Shown piece after piece: positions 9,270-18,767 of a stretch of 64,000 nucleotides of DNA. A program made the translations under genes and the position numbers. The DNA lies in the NCBI RefSeq assembly GCF_002021925.1, contig NZ_CP012546.1:310001-374000 (forward strand). Reading direction: 5' to 3'. The notes under the pieces were generated by a model that worked only from the letters and a program-made list of their open reading frames with translations, did no database searches and had not been told where the DNA came from. The stretch's first letter is position 1. Every line of letters starts with the position of its first letter. This DNA is from Campylobacter pinnipediorum subsp. pinnipediorum. GTDB taxonomy: Bacteria; Campylobacterota; Campylobacteria; Campylobacterales; Campylobacteraceae.

Positions 9270-10198
9270 AAAAAATGATTTTACTTTTAAATATGGGTGG
9301 CCCTAGGAATCTTGATGAGGTAAAAGTTTTTTTAAAAAATATGTTTAATGACCCCTGTATACTAGGTATCAAATCAAATTTATTACGAAAAACTTTAGCT
9401 TGGTTGATAACAAGCTTAAGAGCTAAAACAGCCATAAATAACTATAAACAGATAGGCTCAAAATCTCCAATTTGTGATATCACAAAAAGTCTTTGCGATA
9501 AAATGATAAAGATTGATGATAGCTATATTGTTGATTTTGCTATGAATTATACTCCACCTTTTACAAAAGATGTCCTTAAAAAATATAGTGATTTGGATGA
9601 AATAATAGTTTTGCCTTTATATCCACATCATTCAGTTACTACTATAATCTCAAGCCTTGATGAGTTTTATAAGGCATTTAATGAACTTGGATTGAGATCA
9701 AAAGTAAAGATTGCTGAGCCTTTTTATAATAATGATAGCTATAATGATATAATCATAAATGATATAAAAGAGCATGTAAAAGATAAAGATATAAGCGATA
9801 TGGTCATGATGTTTTCAGCTCACTCTTTGCCTGAAAAGATAATTCAAAAAGGCGATAAATACGAGCAACATATCCTTAAACATTTTGAATTATTAAAAGA
9901 AAAACTTTTACAAAATGGTATGAAATTTAAAGATATAAAACTAGCCTATCAGTCAAAACTTGGTCCCGTAAAATGGCTTGAGCCATCACTAAATGATGTC
10001 TTGTCTTTGCTTGATAGCAAACAAGCATTAATATATCCTATGTCCTTTTGTGTAGACAACTCAGAGACTGTGTTTGAGCTTTGCATAGAGTATAAGCATA
10101 TAGCTAAAAGCTTAGAATTTGAGTATTATGATGTAGTAAAATGTCCAAATGATAGTGAGAATTTTGCTAAGTTTTTATTTAAATTAGCTGATATATGA
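9266..10198 (+). CDS. hemH: Ferrochelatase
   Basis: Inserts ferrous iron into protoporphyrin IX, the last step of haem synthesis. The 310-residue protein begins MKKMILLLNMGGPRNLDEV, diagnostic for HemH, and has PLYPHHSV and FSAHSLP motifs; the latter contains the conserved metal-binding histidine. It lies in an operon with the overlapping oxidoreductase. The final residues end in ADI without a C-terminal cysteine cluster. Confidence 0.96.
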   Translation: MKKMILLLNMGGPRNLDEVKVFLKNMFNDPCILGIKSNLLRKTLAWLITSLRAKTAINNYKQIGSKSPICDITKSLCDKMIKIDDSYIVDFAMNYTPPFTKDVLKKYSDLDEIIVLPLYPHHSVTTIISSLDEFYKAFNELGLRSKVKIAEPFYNNDSYNDIIINDIKEHVKDKDISDMVMMFSAHSLPEKIIQKGDKYEQHILKHFELLKEKLLQNGMKFKDIKLAYQSKLGPVKWLEPSLNDVLSLLDSKQALIYPMSFCVDNSETVFELCIEYKHIAKSLEFEYYDVVKCPNDSENFAKFLFKLADI

Positions 10199-10532
10199 AA
10201 TTTATTATTGTTTTGTTTTTAAATCATATTTTCATTAAATGTTTATAAATTTAAAGATGTCGCCAAGTATAAGACAACTGAATTTTTATGAAATACTATT
10301 AATGATAATGAGCGAACAAAATCACATGATACAACATTAGATTTTTTTATTGAAATTACAAAAAATAAAATATATCAGATAAAATTTGAATAAATATATT
10401 TGCTTTAAACAATTTTAAAATAGTATTAAGTAAAGATATTTATTTGCCTAATAAAATATAAAAATTTATCAAATTCAAAACCATTTTTAGATAAAATCAT
10501 AGATAAATTTAAAATTTAAATAGGAAAAAATA
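10199..10532 (+). pseudogene. Gene-poor stretch between hemH and alaS, possible gene remnant
   Basis: This 334-base stretch has no intact gene. One frame between about 10270 and 10393 reads as protein-like sequence interrupted by a stop (…TTEFL*NTINDNERTKSHD… ending QIKFE*), which suggests the relic of a short gene but cannot be assigned to a family. The rest is AT-rich. An alaS promoter presumably lies in the last 100 bases, but I see no clear -10 box. Confidence 0.3.
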
Positions 10533-13085
10533 ATGCAAAAAATAGATGTTAGAAGTGCTTATCTTAATTTTTTCAAATCAAAAGGACATGAGGTTATAGA
10601 GTCAGCACCACTTGTTCCAAATGATGCAACATTGCTTTTTACAAATGCTGGTATGGTACCTTTTAAGAGTATTTTTACTGGAGAAATTCCTAGACCAAAT
10701 CCACCTATAAGAACAAGCTGTCAAACATGTATAAGGGCTGGCGGAAAGCATAATGACCTTGACAATGTCGGGTATACTGCACGTCATCATACTTTTTTTG
10801 AAATGCTTGGCAACTTTAGTTTTGGTGAGTATTTTAAACAAAATGCTATATCCTATGCTTGGGAGTTTGTGACAGAGATATTAAAATTACCAAAAGACAA
10901 GCTTTATGTTACAGTTCATGAAAAAGATGATGAAGCTTTTGAAATCTGGAAACAACATATAGAAGAAAGCAGAATCTATAAATTTGGAGATAAAGATAAC
11001 TTTTGGGCTATGGGTGATACTGGACCTTGTGGACCTTGTTCTGAGATATTTTATGATCAGGGTGAAGAGCATTTTAATACAGATGAGGACTATATGGGTG
11101 GAGACGGAGATCGTTTCTTGGAAATTTGGAACTTGGTATTTATGCAGTTTGAAAGATCAAGTGATGGAAAAATGACACCTTTACCAAAACCTAGTATAGA
11201 TACCGGAATGGGACTTGAAAGAGTAAGTGCTATTATGGAAGGTAAATTTAGCAACTATGATAGTGATCTTTTTATGCCCTATATTGAGGAAGTTGCTAAG
11301 CTTTGCGGTAAGCCTTATGAGTATGAAAGTGGTGCTAGTTATAGGGTTATTAGCGATCATATCCGTTCGGTTACATTTTTGTTAGCACAAGGAACTACAT
11401 TTGACAAAGAGGGTAGGGGCTATGTTTTAAGACGTATTTTGCGTCGTGCTGTTAGACATGGTTATTTGCTTGGTATCAAACAACCTTTTATGCATAAGCT
11501 TGTTGATAAAGTATGCGAGATGATGGGATCTCACTATACATATCTAAATGATAAAAAAGATAGTGTAAAAGAGCAAATTTTACTTGAAGAAGAGAGATTT
11601 TTCTCAACAATATCATCAGGGCTTGAACTATTTAATGAAGAGCTTAAAAATACAAAAGATATATTTAGTGGCGATGTAGCTTTTAAGCTTTATGATACTT
11701 ACGGATTTCCTTTAGATCTAACTGCTGATATGCTAAGAGATAAGGGAATGGTTGTTGATGAGGCTAGATTTGATGAGCTTATGAATGAGCAAAAAACTCG
11801 TGCAAAAGCTGCTTGGAAAGGTAGTGGAGATAAGAGTCAAAAAGGTGATTTTAAAGAGCTATTGGAAAAATACAATCAGAATAAATTCATAGGTTATAGT
11901 ACTTTAAGTTCTGAAAGCAAAATTTTAGCTATTTTAGATGATAACTTTAAAATAACAGATAAATTACAGCCAAATCAAGAGGGCTGGGTTATGTTTGACA
12001 AAACTCCATTTTATGCACAAAGTGGTGGGCAGTGCGGGGATAGTGGTATTATAAAAGATAAAGCCATTGTTCTTGATACACAAAAATTCCACGGAATAAA
12101 CTTATCACTTGTTAAGACTAATGACACTCTTGTTCAAAATGAAAGTGTTGTTTTGGAGGTTAGTGAAGATAGATACGAAATAGCAAGACATCATAGCGCT
12201 ACACACCTTTTACATGCCGCATTGCGTAAGATTTTAGGTGCTCATGTTACGCAAGCTGGTTCTAGTGTAGAGGCTACAAAATTACGTTTTGATTTTTCTC
12301 ATCCAAAGGCGCTTACATCCGATGAACTTACACAAATAGAAAATTATATAAATCAAGCTATTATAAAAGGTGCTGATGCAAATGTTGAGATTATGGATTT
12401 GCAAAGTGCAAAAGATAGTGGCGCCATAGCTCTTTTTGGTGAAAAATATGAAGATGATGTAAGGGTTTTAAGCTTTGGTGATGTTAGTAAAGAGCTTTGC
12501 GGTGGAACTCACGTAAAAAATATAAATGAAATAGGTAGCTTTTTTATAACAAAAGAGAGTGGCGTAAGTGCTGGTGTTAGAAGGATAGAAGCTGTTTGTT
12601 CAAATGCTGCTACAAATTTTGCAAAAGAGATAAGAGCTGAGTTAGAAGAGATAAGAGCTGAGTTAAAAACAAATCAACCTATCGTTAATATTAAAAAATT
12701 AAAAGATGAGATAAGAAGTCTAAAAGACGAGCTTAAAAACTCAGGTAAATCAAAATCAATAAAGCTTGATGATGTAAATGGTGTTAAATTTGGTGTTGAG
12801 GTTGTAGAAAATGGCGATATCAAAAGCTTGATAGATGATATAAAAAATGCAAATTCTAGTGTTGCTGTTATGTTTATTCAACCAAAAGATGATAAAATTT
12901 TAATAGCAGCAGGTGTTAAAAATGCAAATATAAAAGCTGGAGAGTGGGTAAAACAAGTAGCCCAAACACTTGGTGGTAATGGTGGTGGTAGAGATGATTT
13001 TGCTACTGCTGGCGGTAAAGATATCTCAAAAATACCAGATGCTAAAAATGTTGCAGTTGAGTTTGCAAAAGAGAAATTGAAATAA
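10533..13085 (+). CDS. alaS: Alanyl-tRNA synthetase
   Basis: Class II synthetase that charges tRNA-Ala and clears mischarged serine. The 850-residue protein has the N-terminal catalytic domain ([35 protein letters not shown]), the editing-domain zinc ligands HHSATH and CGGTH, a coiled coil near residues 690-750, and the glycine-rich C-Ala domain ([16 protein letters not shown]). Two seven-codon repeats ([14 protein letters not shown]) at 12627-12668 lengthen the coiled-coil region. Its stop overlaps the next start (TAATG). Confidence 0.98.
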   Translation: MQKIDVRSAYLNFFKSKGHEVIESAPLVPNDATLLFTNAGMVPFKSIFTGEIPRPNPPIRTSCQTCIRAGGKHNDLDNVGYTARHHTFFEMLGNFSFGEYFKQNAISYAWEFVTEILKLPKDKLYVTVHEKDDEAFEIWKQHIEESRIYKFGDKDNFWAMGDTGPCGPCSEIFYDQGEEHFNTDEDYMGGDGDRFLEIWNLVFMQFERSSDGKMTPLPKPSIDTGMGLERVSAIMEGKFSNYDSDLFMPYIEEVAKLCGKPYEYESGASYRVISDHIRSVTFLLAQGTTFDKEGRGYVLRRILRRAVRHGYLLGIKQPFMHKLVDKVCEMMGSHYTYLNDKKDSVKEQILLEEERFFSTISSGLELFNEELKNTKDIFSGDVAFKLYDTYGFPLDLTADMLRDKGMVVDEARFDELMNEQKTRAKAAWKGSGDKSQKGDFKELLEKYNQNKFIGYSTLSSESKILAILDDNFKITDKLQPNQEGWVMFDKTPFYAQSGGQCGDSGIIKDKAIVLDTQKFHGINLSLVKTNDTLVQNESVVLEVSEDRYEIARHHSATHLLHAALRKILGAHVTQAGSSVEATKLRFDFSHPKALTSDELTQIENYINQAIIKGADANVEIMDLQSAKDSGAIALFGEKYEDDVRVLSFGDVSKELCGGTHVKNINEIGSFFITKESGVSAGVRRIEAVCSNAATNFAKEIRAELEEIRAELKTNQPIVNIKKLKDEIRSLKDELKNSGKSKSIKLDDVNGVKFGVEVVENGDIKSLIDDIKNANSSVAVMFIQPKDDKILIAAGVKNANIKAGEWVKQVAQTLGGNGGGRDDFATAGGKDISKIPDAKNVAVEFAKEKLK

Positions 13086-13576
13086 TGCAACCAGAAAATA
13101 TCGCATTTGCAAGACTAGGTCAATTTTTACCATTTTTTCATATCGCATCTGTTATATTATTTATTGGTATGCAAATAGGATTTTGGTATGTTTTGAAATT
13201 TTTTCTAAAAGAAGAGTCGTCAAAAGAAACCTATAGTAATACATTAAACGCTTTAAAAATATTTTGGTATATGATTTTGATTGGCTTGTTTCTTATAGTG
13301 GTAACTGGCTCTTGTGTTCAAGTTACTGATGCGATGAAGTCAGCAGATCCAATGGCAAATGCGATACTTGGAACAAAATATACACTTTTTGGCTTTTTGA
13401 CATTAAATGTTTTTTATATGTTTTATTGTTATCAAAAGTCAAAAAATGCATTTTTAGTTGATGAGATGATAGAGTGTTATGAAAATATAATTGTTATAAT
13501 AAAATATTTTATACCTTTAAATATTATTATATCACTTGTTGCAACATATCTTGGCGTTGCATATAGAGGTTTTTGA
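13085..13576 (+). CDS. Four-pass membrane protein of unknown function
   Basis: A 163-residue hydrophobic protein with four predicted membrane segments (about residues 12-36, 58-80, 96-113 and 135-158). It is not a family I can name with confidence. The layout resembles small CopD/DUF2269-like membrane proteins, but I see no histidine pattern that would settle it. It is wedged between alaS and maf with one-base overlaps on both sides (TAATG and TGATG), so it is certainly translated with them. Overlapping junctions and sound codon use argue that it is real. Confidence 0.8.
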   Translation: MQPENIAFARLGQFLPFFHIASVILFIGMQIGFWYVLKFFLKEESSKETYSNTLNALKIFWYMILIGLFLIVVTGSCVQVTDAMKSADPMANAILGTKYTLFGFLTLNVFYMFYCYQKSKNAFLVDEMIECYENIIVIIKYFIPLNIIISLVATYLGVAYRGF

Positions 13577-14121
13577 TGATTATACTTGCTTCAAGTTCGC
13601 AAACAAGGGCTAAAATTTTACAAGAATACAATATCAAATTTAAACAAATTTCATTTGATTTTGATGAAAGTATGATTAGTAGAGATTTAGAGCCACATAC
13701 CTATGTTTTAAATGTTGTAAAAACCAAAAAAGAGCAATTTTTGTCAGCACATAAGGGGCTTAAAAATTTACTTTTTGCCGATAGTTGTGTTGTATGTAAT
13801 GGTAGAATTTTAGGCAAGGCTACAGATGAGCACAATGCTATACAAATGCTTGAAATGCAAAGTGGAAATAGTGTTAGTGTTGTTACTGCTATGGCTTATG
13901 TGAGTGAGAAATTTGAACTTATATCTACTAGCGAAACTATATATAAATTCAAACAATTTGATCAACAAGATATGCTTGAATATATAAAAAGCAAAGAGTA
14001 TATCGACAAAGCTGGAGCCATGATGGTGGATGGGTTTAATAAAAAATATATATTAACTCAAAATGGAACGACTGATAATGCTCGTGGTTTGAATGTAAGT
14101 ATTTTAAAGGCTTTTTTATGA
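13576..14121 (+). CDS. maf: Maf-family nucleotide pyrophosphatase
   Basis: House-cleaning enzyme that hydrolyses non-canonical or canonical nucleoside triphosphates; Maf proteins are linked to septum control. The 181-residue protein begins MIILASSSQTRAKIL (the SSSxxR motif) and has FADSCVVCNG. The ATG at 13576 is preferred over an upstream TTG because it overlaps the preceding stop as TGATG and fits the family N-terminus. It overlaps the downstream pbp gene by four bases. alaS-maf-pbpA is the C. jejuni order, apart from the inserted membrane protein. Confidence 0.93.
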   Translation: MIILASSSQTRAKILQEYNIKFKQISFDFDESMISRDLEPHTYVLNVVKTKKEQFLSAHKGLKNLLFADSCVVCNGRILGKATDEHNAIQMLEMQSGNSVSVVTAMAYVSEKFELISTSETIYKFKQFDQQDMLEYIKSKEYIDKAGAMMVDGFNKKYILTQNGTTDNARGLNVSILKAFL

Positions 14122-16046
14122 AATATATTTTGACTTTTTTGTTTTTGATGATAGTTGTGTTTTGTGCTGGATTTTTTTATGTTTATTCTGAGGTTAGATT
14201 TAATGCTTATAATATTATTGACTATAAGCCAAAACTTACAACACAAATTTTTGATGCAAACAATGAACTCATAGCAAATGTATTTGAAGAAAATAGACTT
14301 TATGTGTCTTATGAAGAGATACCAGCTAGAGTTATAGAGGCTTTGGTTGCGATAGAAGACACTAGCTATTTTGAACATGGCGGAGTGAATTTTGAAGCTA
14401 TAGTAAGAGCTATAATAAAAGATATAAAAGTAGGCAGACTTGCAGAAGGTGCATCAACTCTTACTCAACAGCTTGTAAAAAACTTAGCTTTAACAAGCGA
14501 AAAAAAGATAGAGAGAAAAATAAAAGAGATGGTTCTTGCAATGAAGCTTGAAAATGAGCTTACGAAAGAACAAATAATAGAAAGATATCTAAATCATGTT
14601 TATTTTGGACATGGGTATTATGGTATAAAAACAGCCTCTCTTGGATACTTTAGAAAAGAGCTAAATGAACTTAGTCTAAAAGAAATCTCAATGCTTGTAG
14701 GGCTTCCAAAAGCACCTAGCTCCTATGATCCCACAAGACATCTTGACCTATCTCTTAGCCGTGCAAATAGGGTTCTTGAGCGTATGTATAATATAGGGTG
14801 GATAAATGAAGATGAGTATAGAAAAGGTTTGGTTGAAGAACCTGTTGTGTTTAACGATACACTTAGTAAAAATAAAGCACCTTATGTTGTTGATGAGATA
14901 CTAAAAGAGCTAAATAAAAAATATGATGATATAAAAACTGGTGGTTATGAGATTCAAAGCACGATTGATCTTGAGGTTCAAAATATGGCAAAAGAGGCTT
15001 TAAAATTTGGATACAATGAAATACTAAGAAGAAATAAAAAAGCAGACCCTAATATCTTAAATGGTGCGATGGTTGTTACAAAACCTCAAACTGGAGATGT
15101 GCTTGCACTTGTTGGTGGAGTTGATTACTCAAAAAGTAGCTACAATAGAGCTACACAAAGTAGAAGACAGCCTGGTTCTAGCTTCAAGCCTTTTATATAT
15201 CAAATAGCTTTAAATAGCGGTTATTCTACTATGTCGCCAGTTGCTGACATATCTCGTAGTTTTGATATGGGAAATGGAAAAGAGTGGACACCTAAAAATT
15301 ATGGTGGAGACTTTAGTGGCTATATTAGCTTAAAACAAGCTTTAACAAAATCAAGAAACCTAGCTACTATAAATTTATTGAATGATTTGGGACTTAATTT
15401 TGTTAAAAAAGAGCTTATAAGGATGGGTTTTGGAGATATACCCGAAAATCTATCTATAGCACTTGGTAGCTTTGGTATATCTCCTATAAATTTTGCTAGT
15501 CTTTATTCTATGTTTCCAAATGATGGAGAGGTTGTAAAAACTACTCTTATTAAAAGCATAAAAAATAGATACAAAAATCTTATCAAATTTGAATCAGAAA
15601 GAATAAGAGTTAATTCTCCAGAACAGAGCTTTTTGATGACAACAATACTTACAAATGTTATTGAAAATGGAACTGGAAGAAACGCAAGAGTAAAAGGCAT
15701 ACAAATAGCTGGAAAAACAGGTACAACAAATAACAATATAGATGCTTGGTTTTGCGGCTTTACGCCAGATATAGAGGCTTTAGTTTGGTATGGAAATGAT
15801 GACAATACCCCTATGAAAAAATTTGAAACAGGTGGTATCACGGCAGCTCCTGTATTTAAGAAATTTATACAAGCATATCTTAAGCAGTATCCAAATACCC
15901 AAAGAAGCTTTGTAAGACCAGATGGTGTTTATAGAGGTAAATATGAAGGGCATGATGAGTATTATACAAATCAATCTCCATTGCCCGATAACTCAGCTCA
16001 GCAAAATATTATGCAAGAAGTTGATGAAAGCGGATTGATATTTTAA
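14118..16046 (+). CDS. pbpA: Class A penicillin-binding protein 1A
   Basis: Bifunctional peptidoglycan glycosyltransferase and transpeptidase anchored in the inner membrane. The 642-residue protein has one N-terminal membrane segment (about residues 4-23), GT51 motifs EDTSYFEHGG and GASTLTQQL, then the transpeptidase domain with the SSFK active-site tetrad, the SRN motif and KTGT. Length and order fit PBP1A. It is the last gene of the alaS-maf operon and is followed by a bidirectional terminator. Confidence 0.97.
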   Translation: MKYILTFLFLMIVVFCAGFFYVYSEVRFNAYNIIDYKPKLTTQIFDANNELIANVFEENRLYVSYEEIPARVIEALVAIEDTSYFEHGGVNFEAIVRAIIKDIKVGRLAEGASTLTQQLVKNLALTSEKKIERKIKEMVLAMKLENELTKEQIIERYLNHVYFGHGYYGIKTASLGYFRKELNELSLKEISMLVGLPKAPSSYDPTRHLDLSLSRANRVLERMYNIGWINEDEYRKGLVEEPVVFNDTLSKNKAPYVVDEILKELNKKYDDIKTGGYEIQSTIDLEVQNMAKEALKFGYNEILRRNKKADPNILNGAMVVTKPQTGDVLALVGGVDYSKSSYNRATQSRRQPGSSFKPFIYQIALNSGYSTMSPVADISRSFDMGNGKEWTPKNYGGDFSGYISLKQALTKSRNLATINLLNDLGLNFVKKELIRMGFGDIPENLSIALGSFGISPINFASLYSMFPNDGEVVKTTLIKSIKNRYKNLIKFESERIRVNSPEQSFLMTTILTNVIENGTGRNARVKGIQIAGKTGTTNNNIDAWFCGFTPDIEALVWYGNDDNTPMKKFETGGITAAPVFKKFIQAYLKQYPNTQRSFVRPDGVYRGKYEGHDEYYTNQSPLPDNSAQQNIMQEVDESGLIF

Positions 16047-16069
16047 GTATTTAATCTCACAAATTAATA

Positions 16070-16109
16070 AATATAAAGGCGGTTTAATGTATATAATCGC
16101 CTTTATATT
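16070..16109. terminator. Bidirectional terminator between pbpA and pabC
   Basis: A perfect 12-bp inverted repeat (AATATAAAGGCG / CGCCTTTATATT) with a 16-base loop sits between two convergent genes and includes the pabC stop codon. It can end transcription from both sides. Confidence 0.75.
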
Positions 16110-16702
16110 GTTTTGATAATCTCAAAATCTTCAATCTCATAAAAATCAATCAAAGCATTCATAATAGCAAATCTTTTGGTATTCATAAGTCTATTTATAG
16201 ATATATCTTCTTGCTTTAAAAATCCATTTTCTATAAGTCTAGCTCTGCATGTTCCTTTTAAAAGAGGTGTTTTTGGAGTTATCCAGCCATTATCAAATAT
16301 AGCAATATTTGCTATACTGGTATCAGTAACAAAGCCATCTTTTACAATTATAATTTCTTCATAATTGCATTTTGCTTTATCTATAAGACTTCTATTTAGG
16401 AATTTCCTACTGTAGTCAACATTGGCACTAACTATATAAAAACTCTTAAAATTTCTAGCCTTATATGGATAAAATTCAGATCTTATAAACTCACCTTCTA
16501 AATTATATATAATCTTAGCTCTAGCAATACCAAGAGGAGCCTCGCTTGAAGTTTTTTCTAATATATCTTCAAAATCAAATTCCAATGTTTTATCTATAGA
16601 GTTTTTGGCTCTTGATATATGGTATTTTAAATTTTGTGGCTTATGGTCAACTAACTTTATAGTTTCAAAAAGGAAAATAGACTTTTTTGATGAGTTCATC
16701 AT
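16103..16702 (-). CDS. pabC: Aminodeoxychorismate lyase-like class IV aminotransferase
   Basis: PLP enzyme of fold type IV. Next to pabB the likely reaction is conversion of 4-amino-4-deoxychorismate to 4-aminobenzoate and pyruvate for folate. The 199-residue protein begins near FETIKL and carries the family block EEIIIVKDGFVTDTSIANI, with its TSIANI cofactor-binding loop, and TPLLKGTCRARL. It is shorter than free-standing E. coli PabC (269 residues). In C. jejuni and many other bacteria the two domains are fused in one protein; here they are separate and overlap by 38 bases in different frames. Confidence 0.85.
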   Translation of the reverse strand: MMNSSKKSIFLFETIKLVDHKPQNLKYHISRAKNSIDKTLEFDFEDILEKTSSEAPLGIARAKIIYNLEGEFIRSEFYPYKARNFKSFYIVSANVDYSRKFLNRSLIDKAKCNYEEIIIVKDGFVTDTSIANIAIFDNGWITPKTPLLKGTCRARLIENGFLKQEDISINRLMNTKRFAIMNALIDFYEIEDFEIIKTI

Positions 16703-17582
16703 ATTCCTTTTTGGGATCGCTTTGTTGTGTTACACCTCCGCCACTAAAGAAATATAACCCATCTTTGCTTTGTTTTACAAATCTTATCAGGACAAAACTT
16801 TTACATATGTTTCCATCAAAATAGACAAAAGCACCTGTATAAAATCCTCGTTTTGAAATCTCACACTCTTTTATTATTTCTATCGCTTTATCTCTTGGAC
16901 TACCTGCTATTGAAGCTGCTGGGACAAGAGCTGAAAAAATATCTCCTAGGCTTAAATTAGCTTTGATTTTACCTTTTAGGTATGAACTTGTTTGATATAA
17001 ATTTTTTACACGTTGTATGTATCGAAATTTTTCAACCTTGATATCTTCTGCTACCAAAGATAAGTCATCTTTCATAAATCCTACCATTTTATATTGTTCA
17101 TCTATCTCTTTTTTGTTATTTAAAAGTGTTTCTTTGGCATTTGGTAATGTTGCGTCTATTGTTCCTTTCATTGGAAAGGTGTGAATACAGCCATTTTTTA
17201 TAGTGATAAATGGTTCTGGAGAAAAGCATACAAAATCATTTTCTTTATATACCAATGCCTTTGCTGTTGAGTATTGATATATTTCTTCTAGGCTTAAATT
17301 TGTTTTGATTTTAGTTGGAAAACATAAATTTAAAAGTTCATTTTGCTTGCTTTTTTGGTATTTTGATAAAATATTAAAACGTTCTAGATATTTTTCAAAC
17401 TCTATTGGCTCTTTTTCAAGAGTGTAGTTAATTTTATTATAATTTTTAGCATTTATTTTGAATTTTATTCCAAATTTTTCAGCATCTTCCGGGGCACAGA
17501 TTATATTGTTTTCCGGCTCATCGTAGCTTAAAATAGCTATAAAAGGCTTGTTGTCATAAGAGTCTATTAGGTTTTTTACCAT
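16665..17582 (-). CDS. pabB: Aminodeoxychorismate synthase component I-like
   Basis: Chorismate-binding enzyme of the anthranilate/ADC synthase family, making 4-amino-4-deoxychorismate with glutamine-derived or free ammonia. The 305-residue protein keeps the catalytic core motifs: FPMKGTIDA (PIKGT lysine region), ASIAGSPRDKAIEII and a C-terminal GGGVTQQSDP. The N-terminal extension of full-length TrpE/PabB is short. The reading frame overlaps pabC by 38 bases, so one is not an in-frame fusion of the other. No glutamine amidotransferase (PabA) gene lies nearby. Confidence 0.9.
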   Translation of the reverse strand: MVKNLIDSYDNKPFIAILSYDEPENNIICAPEDAEKFGIKFKINAKNYNKINYTLEKEPIEFEKYLERFNILSKYQKSKQNELLNLCFPTKIKTNLSLEEIYQYSTAKALVYKENDFVCFSPEPFITIKNGCIHTFPMKGTIDATLPNAKETLLNNKKEIDEQYKMVGFMKDDLSLVAEDIKVEKFRYIQRVKNLYQTSSYLKGKIKANLSLGDIFSALVPAASIAGSPRDKAIEIIKECEISKRGFYTGAFVYFDGNICKSFVLIRFVKQSKDGLYFFSGGGVTQQSDPKKEYDELIKKVYFPF

Positions 17583-18689
17583 TGTTTTAATCCTTTGAAA
17601 TTTTAAAAGCGAAATTATAGTATATATTTGGTTACTAATATTTAAATATTGATATTATTTAATGGATCAATGCAGAATTTGACTATTTTTATTAAACAAT
17701 GCCAAAACTAATTAGTGGTAACATTTAATTTTTAAATGTTAAATTATTGGAGATATTCAAAAAGGAACTTTAATAACAAGTTTATGAAGAACACGAGAGT
17801 TGTGATGGTAAGCCTATTTTATGGTCGTGTTAGATTGAACTTAAAAGTACCGTTGAGATTAAAAAACCATAAAAATAATTCTAAAAAGAAAAAGCCAAAA
17901 TTTTACTATATTTTTTTAATGGAAAATAGGATGATATGAGAAATAATATAGATAATATAGAATAATTTAAGGAATTATTTTAAATGAATGTTTTTTAGAG
18001 AATTTAGAAAATTTGATATCAGTTAAAAGATTAGAATCTTATAATAATATATACGAACATACTAAAATTTTAATCTTATATCAAAACTCACTAGAATTAT
18101 TGCTATGATAAAAGTATCATGGCAAGGAATATTTTTGATTTTTATCTAATTAGATTAAAGGGCTATGGCTGGATTGTTGATTTCGAAGATACAAAAAATT
18201 ATTGAAGAAAAGCAGGATAAATAAGAGATTTCATAATAATATTGTACATAACCAATGCCGATCAGATTTTAGTTTCGCAAGTCTAGATAATTTAAATATT
18301 AAAAACTTTAGTGACAGTAATAAATTTTTTATTTTTATGGCAACAATAAGAAATAGATTTTATCACTGAGAAAACATATTGAAACCTAGAAATAAATATC
18401 CCCGAATAACTTATAAATTACATGATATAAAGATTGTAATAATGCCCGAGTGTTTTTAATAAAAGGATTATTGTCAGAATAGATTATCTATCTACCCTGA
18501 CTTTTTTTGAGTGTCGTTTCCACTCCTCGAAGTAGATTTAGTTATATTAAAACTTATATATAACTTATTATTTTTTTTAATTATGTATGAAATATAATTA
18601 TAAAAGGCTTTGTTTGGTTATGAAAAAATACTTACAATAAATTATATAAAATTATATTTTTGGTGGCTTCTAAAAGGTTTTAAATAAGG
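17583..18689 (+). pseudogene. Decayed region with remnants of a possible transposase
   Basis: About 1.1 kb without an intact gene, lying on the 3' side of tRNA-Arg. Protein-like stretches appear in shifting plus-strand frames, broken by many stops. One runs from about 18270 and includes FASLDNLNIKNFSDSNKFF and, after a stop, KYPRITYKLHDIKIVIMPE; another includes IRLKGYGWIVDFEDTKNY near 18150-18200. Their order resembles the C-terminal part of an IS4/IS1634-like transposase, but this is from memory of the family and weak. A 67-residue open frame at 17736-17939 is probably part of the same debris rather than a gene. Confidence 0.4.
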
Positions 18690-18766
18690 TGGTGTCCCCA
18701 ACAGGATTCGAACCTGTGGCCTCAAAATTAGGAATTTTGCGCTCTATCCAGCTGAGCTATGAGGAC
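18690..18766 (-). tRNA. tRNA-Arg (anticodon CCT)
   Basis: A 77-base cloverleaf on the minus strand: acceptor GTCCTCA/TGGGGAC with one G-T pair, D arm AGCTCAGCTGGATAGAGC, anticodon stem CAAAA/TTTTG with loop TTCCTAA (anticodon CCT), T arm ACAGG-TTCGAAT-CCTGT and an encoded ACCA end. Its 5' end is one base from the stop of the GyrI-like gene and its 3' end faces decayed DNA. Confidence 0.95.
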
Positions 18767-18767
18767 G

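Noticed and set aside
17736-17939. Open frame of 67 residues in the decayed region
   Set aside because: It lacks a ribosome-binding site, has atypical composition (a run of lysines and asparagines) and lies in frame-shifted debris, so it is treated as part of the pseudogene region.
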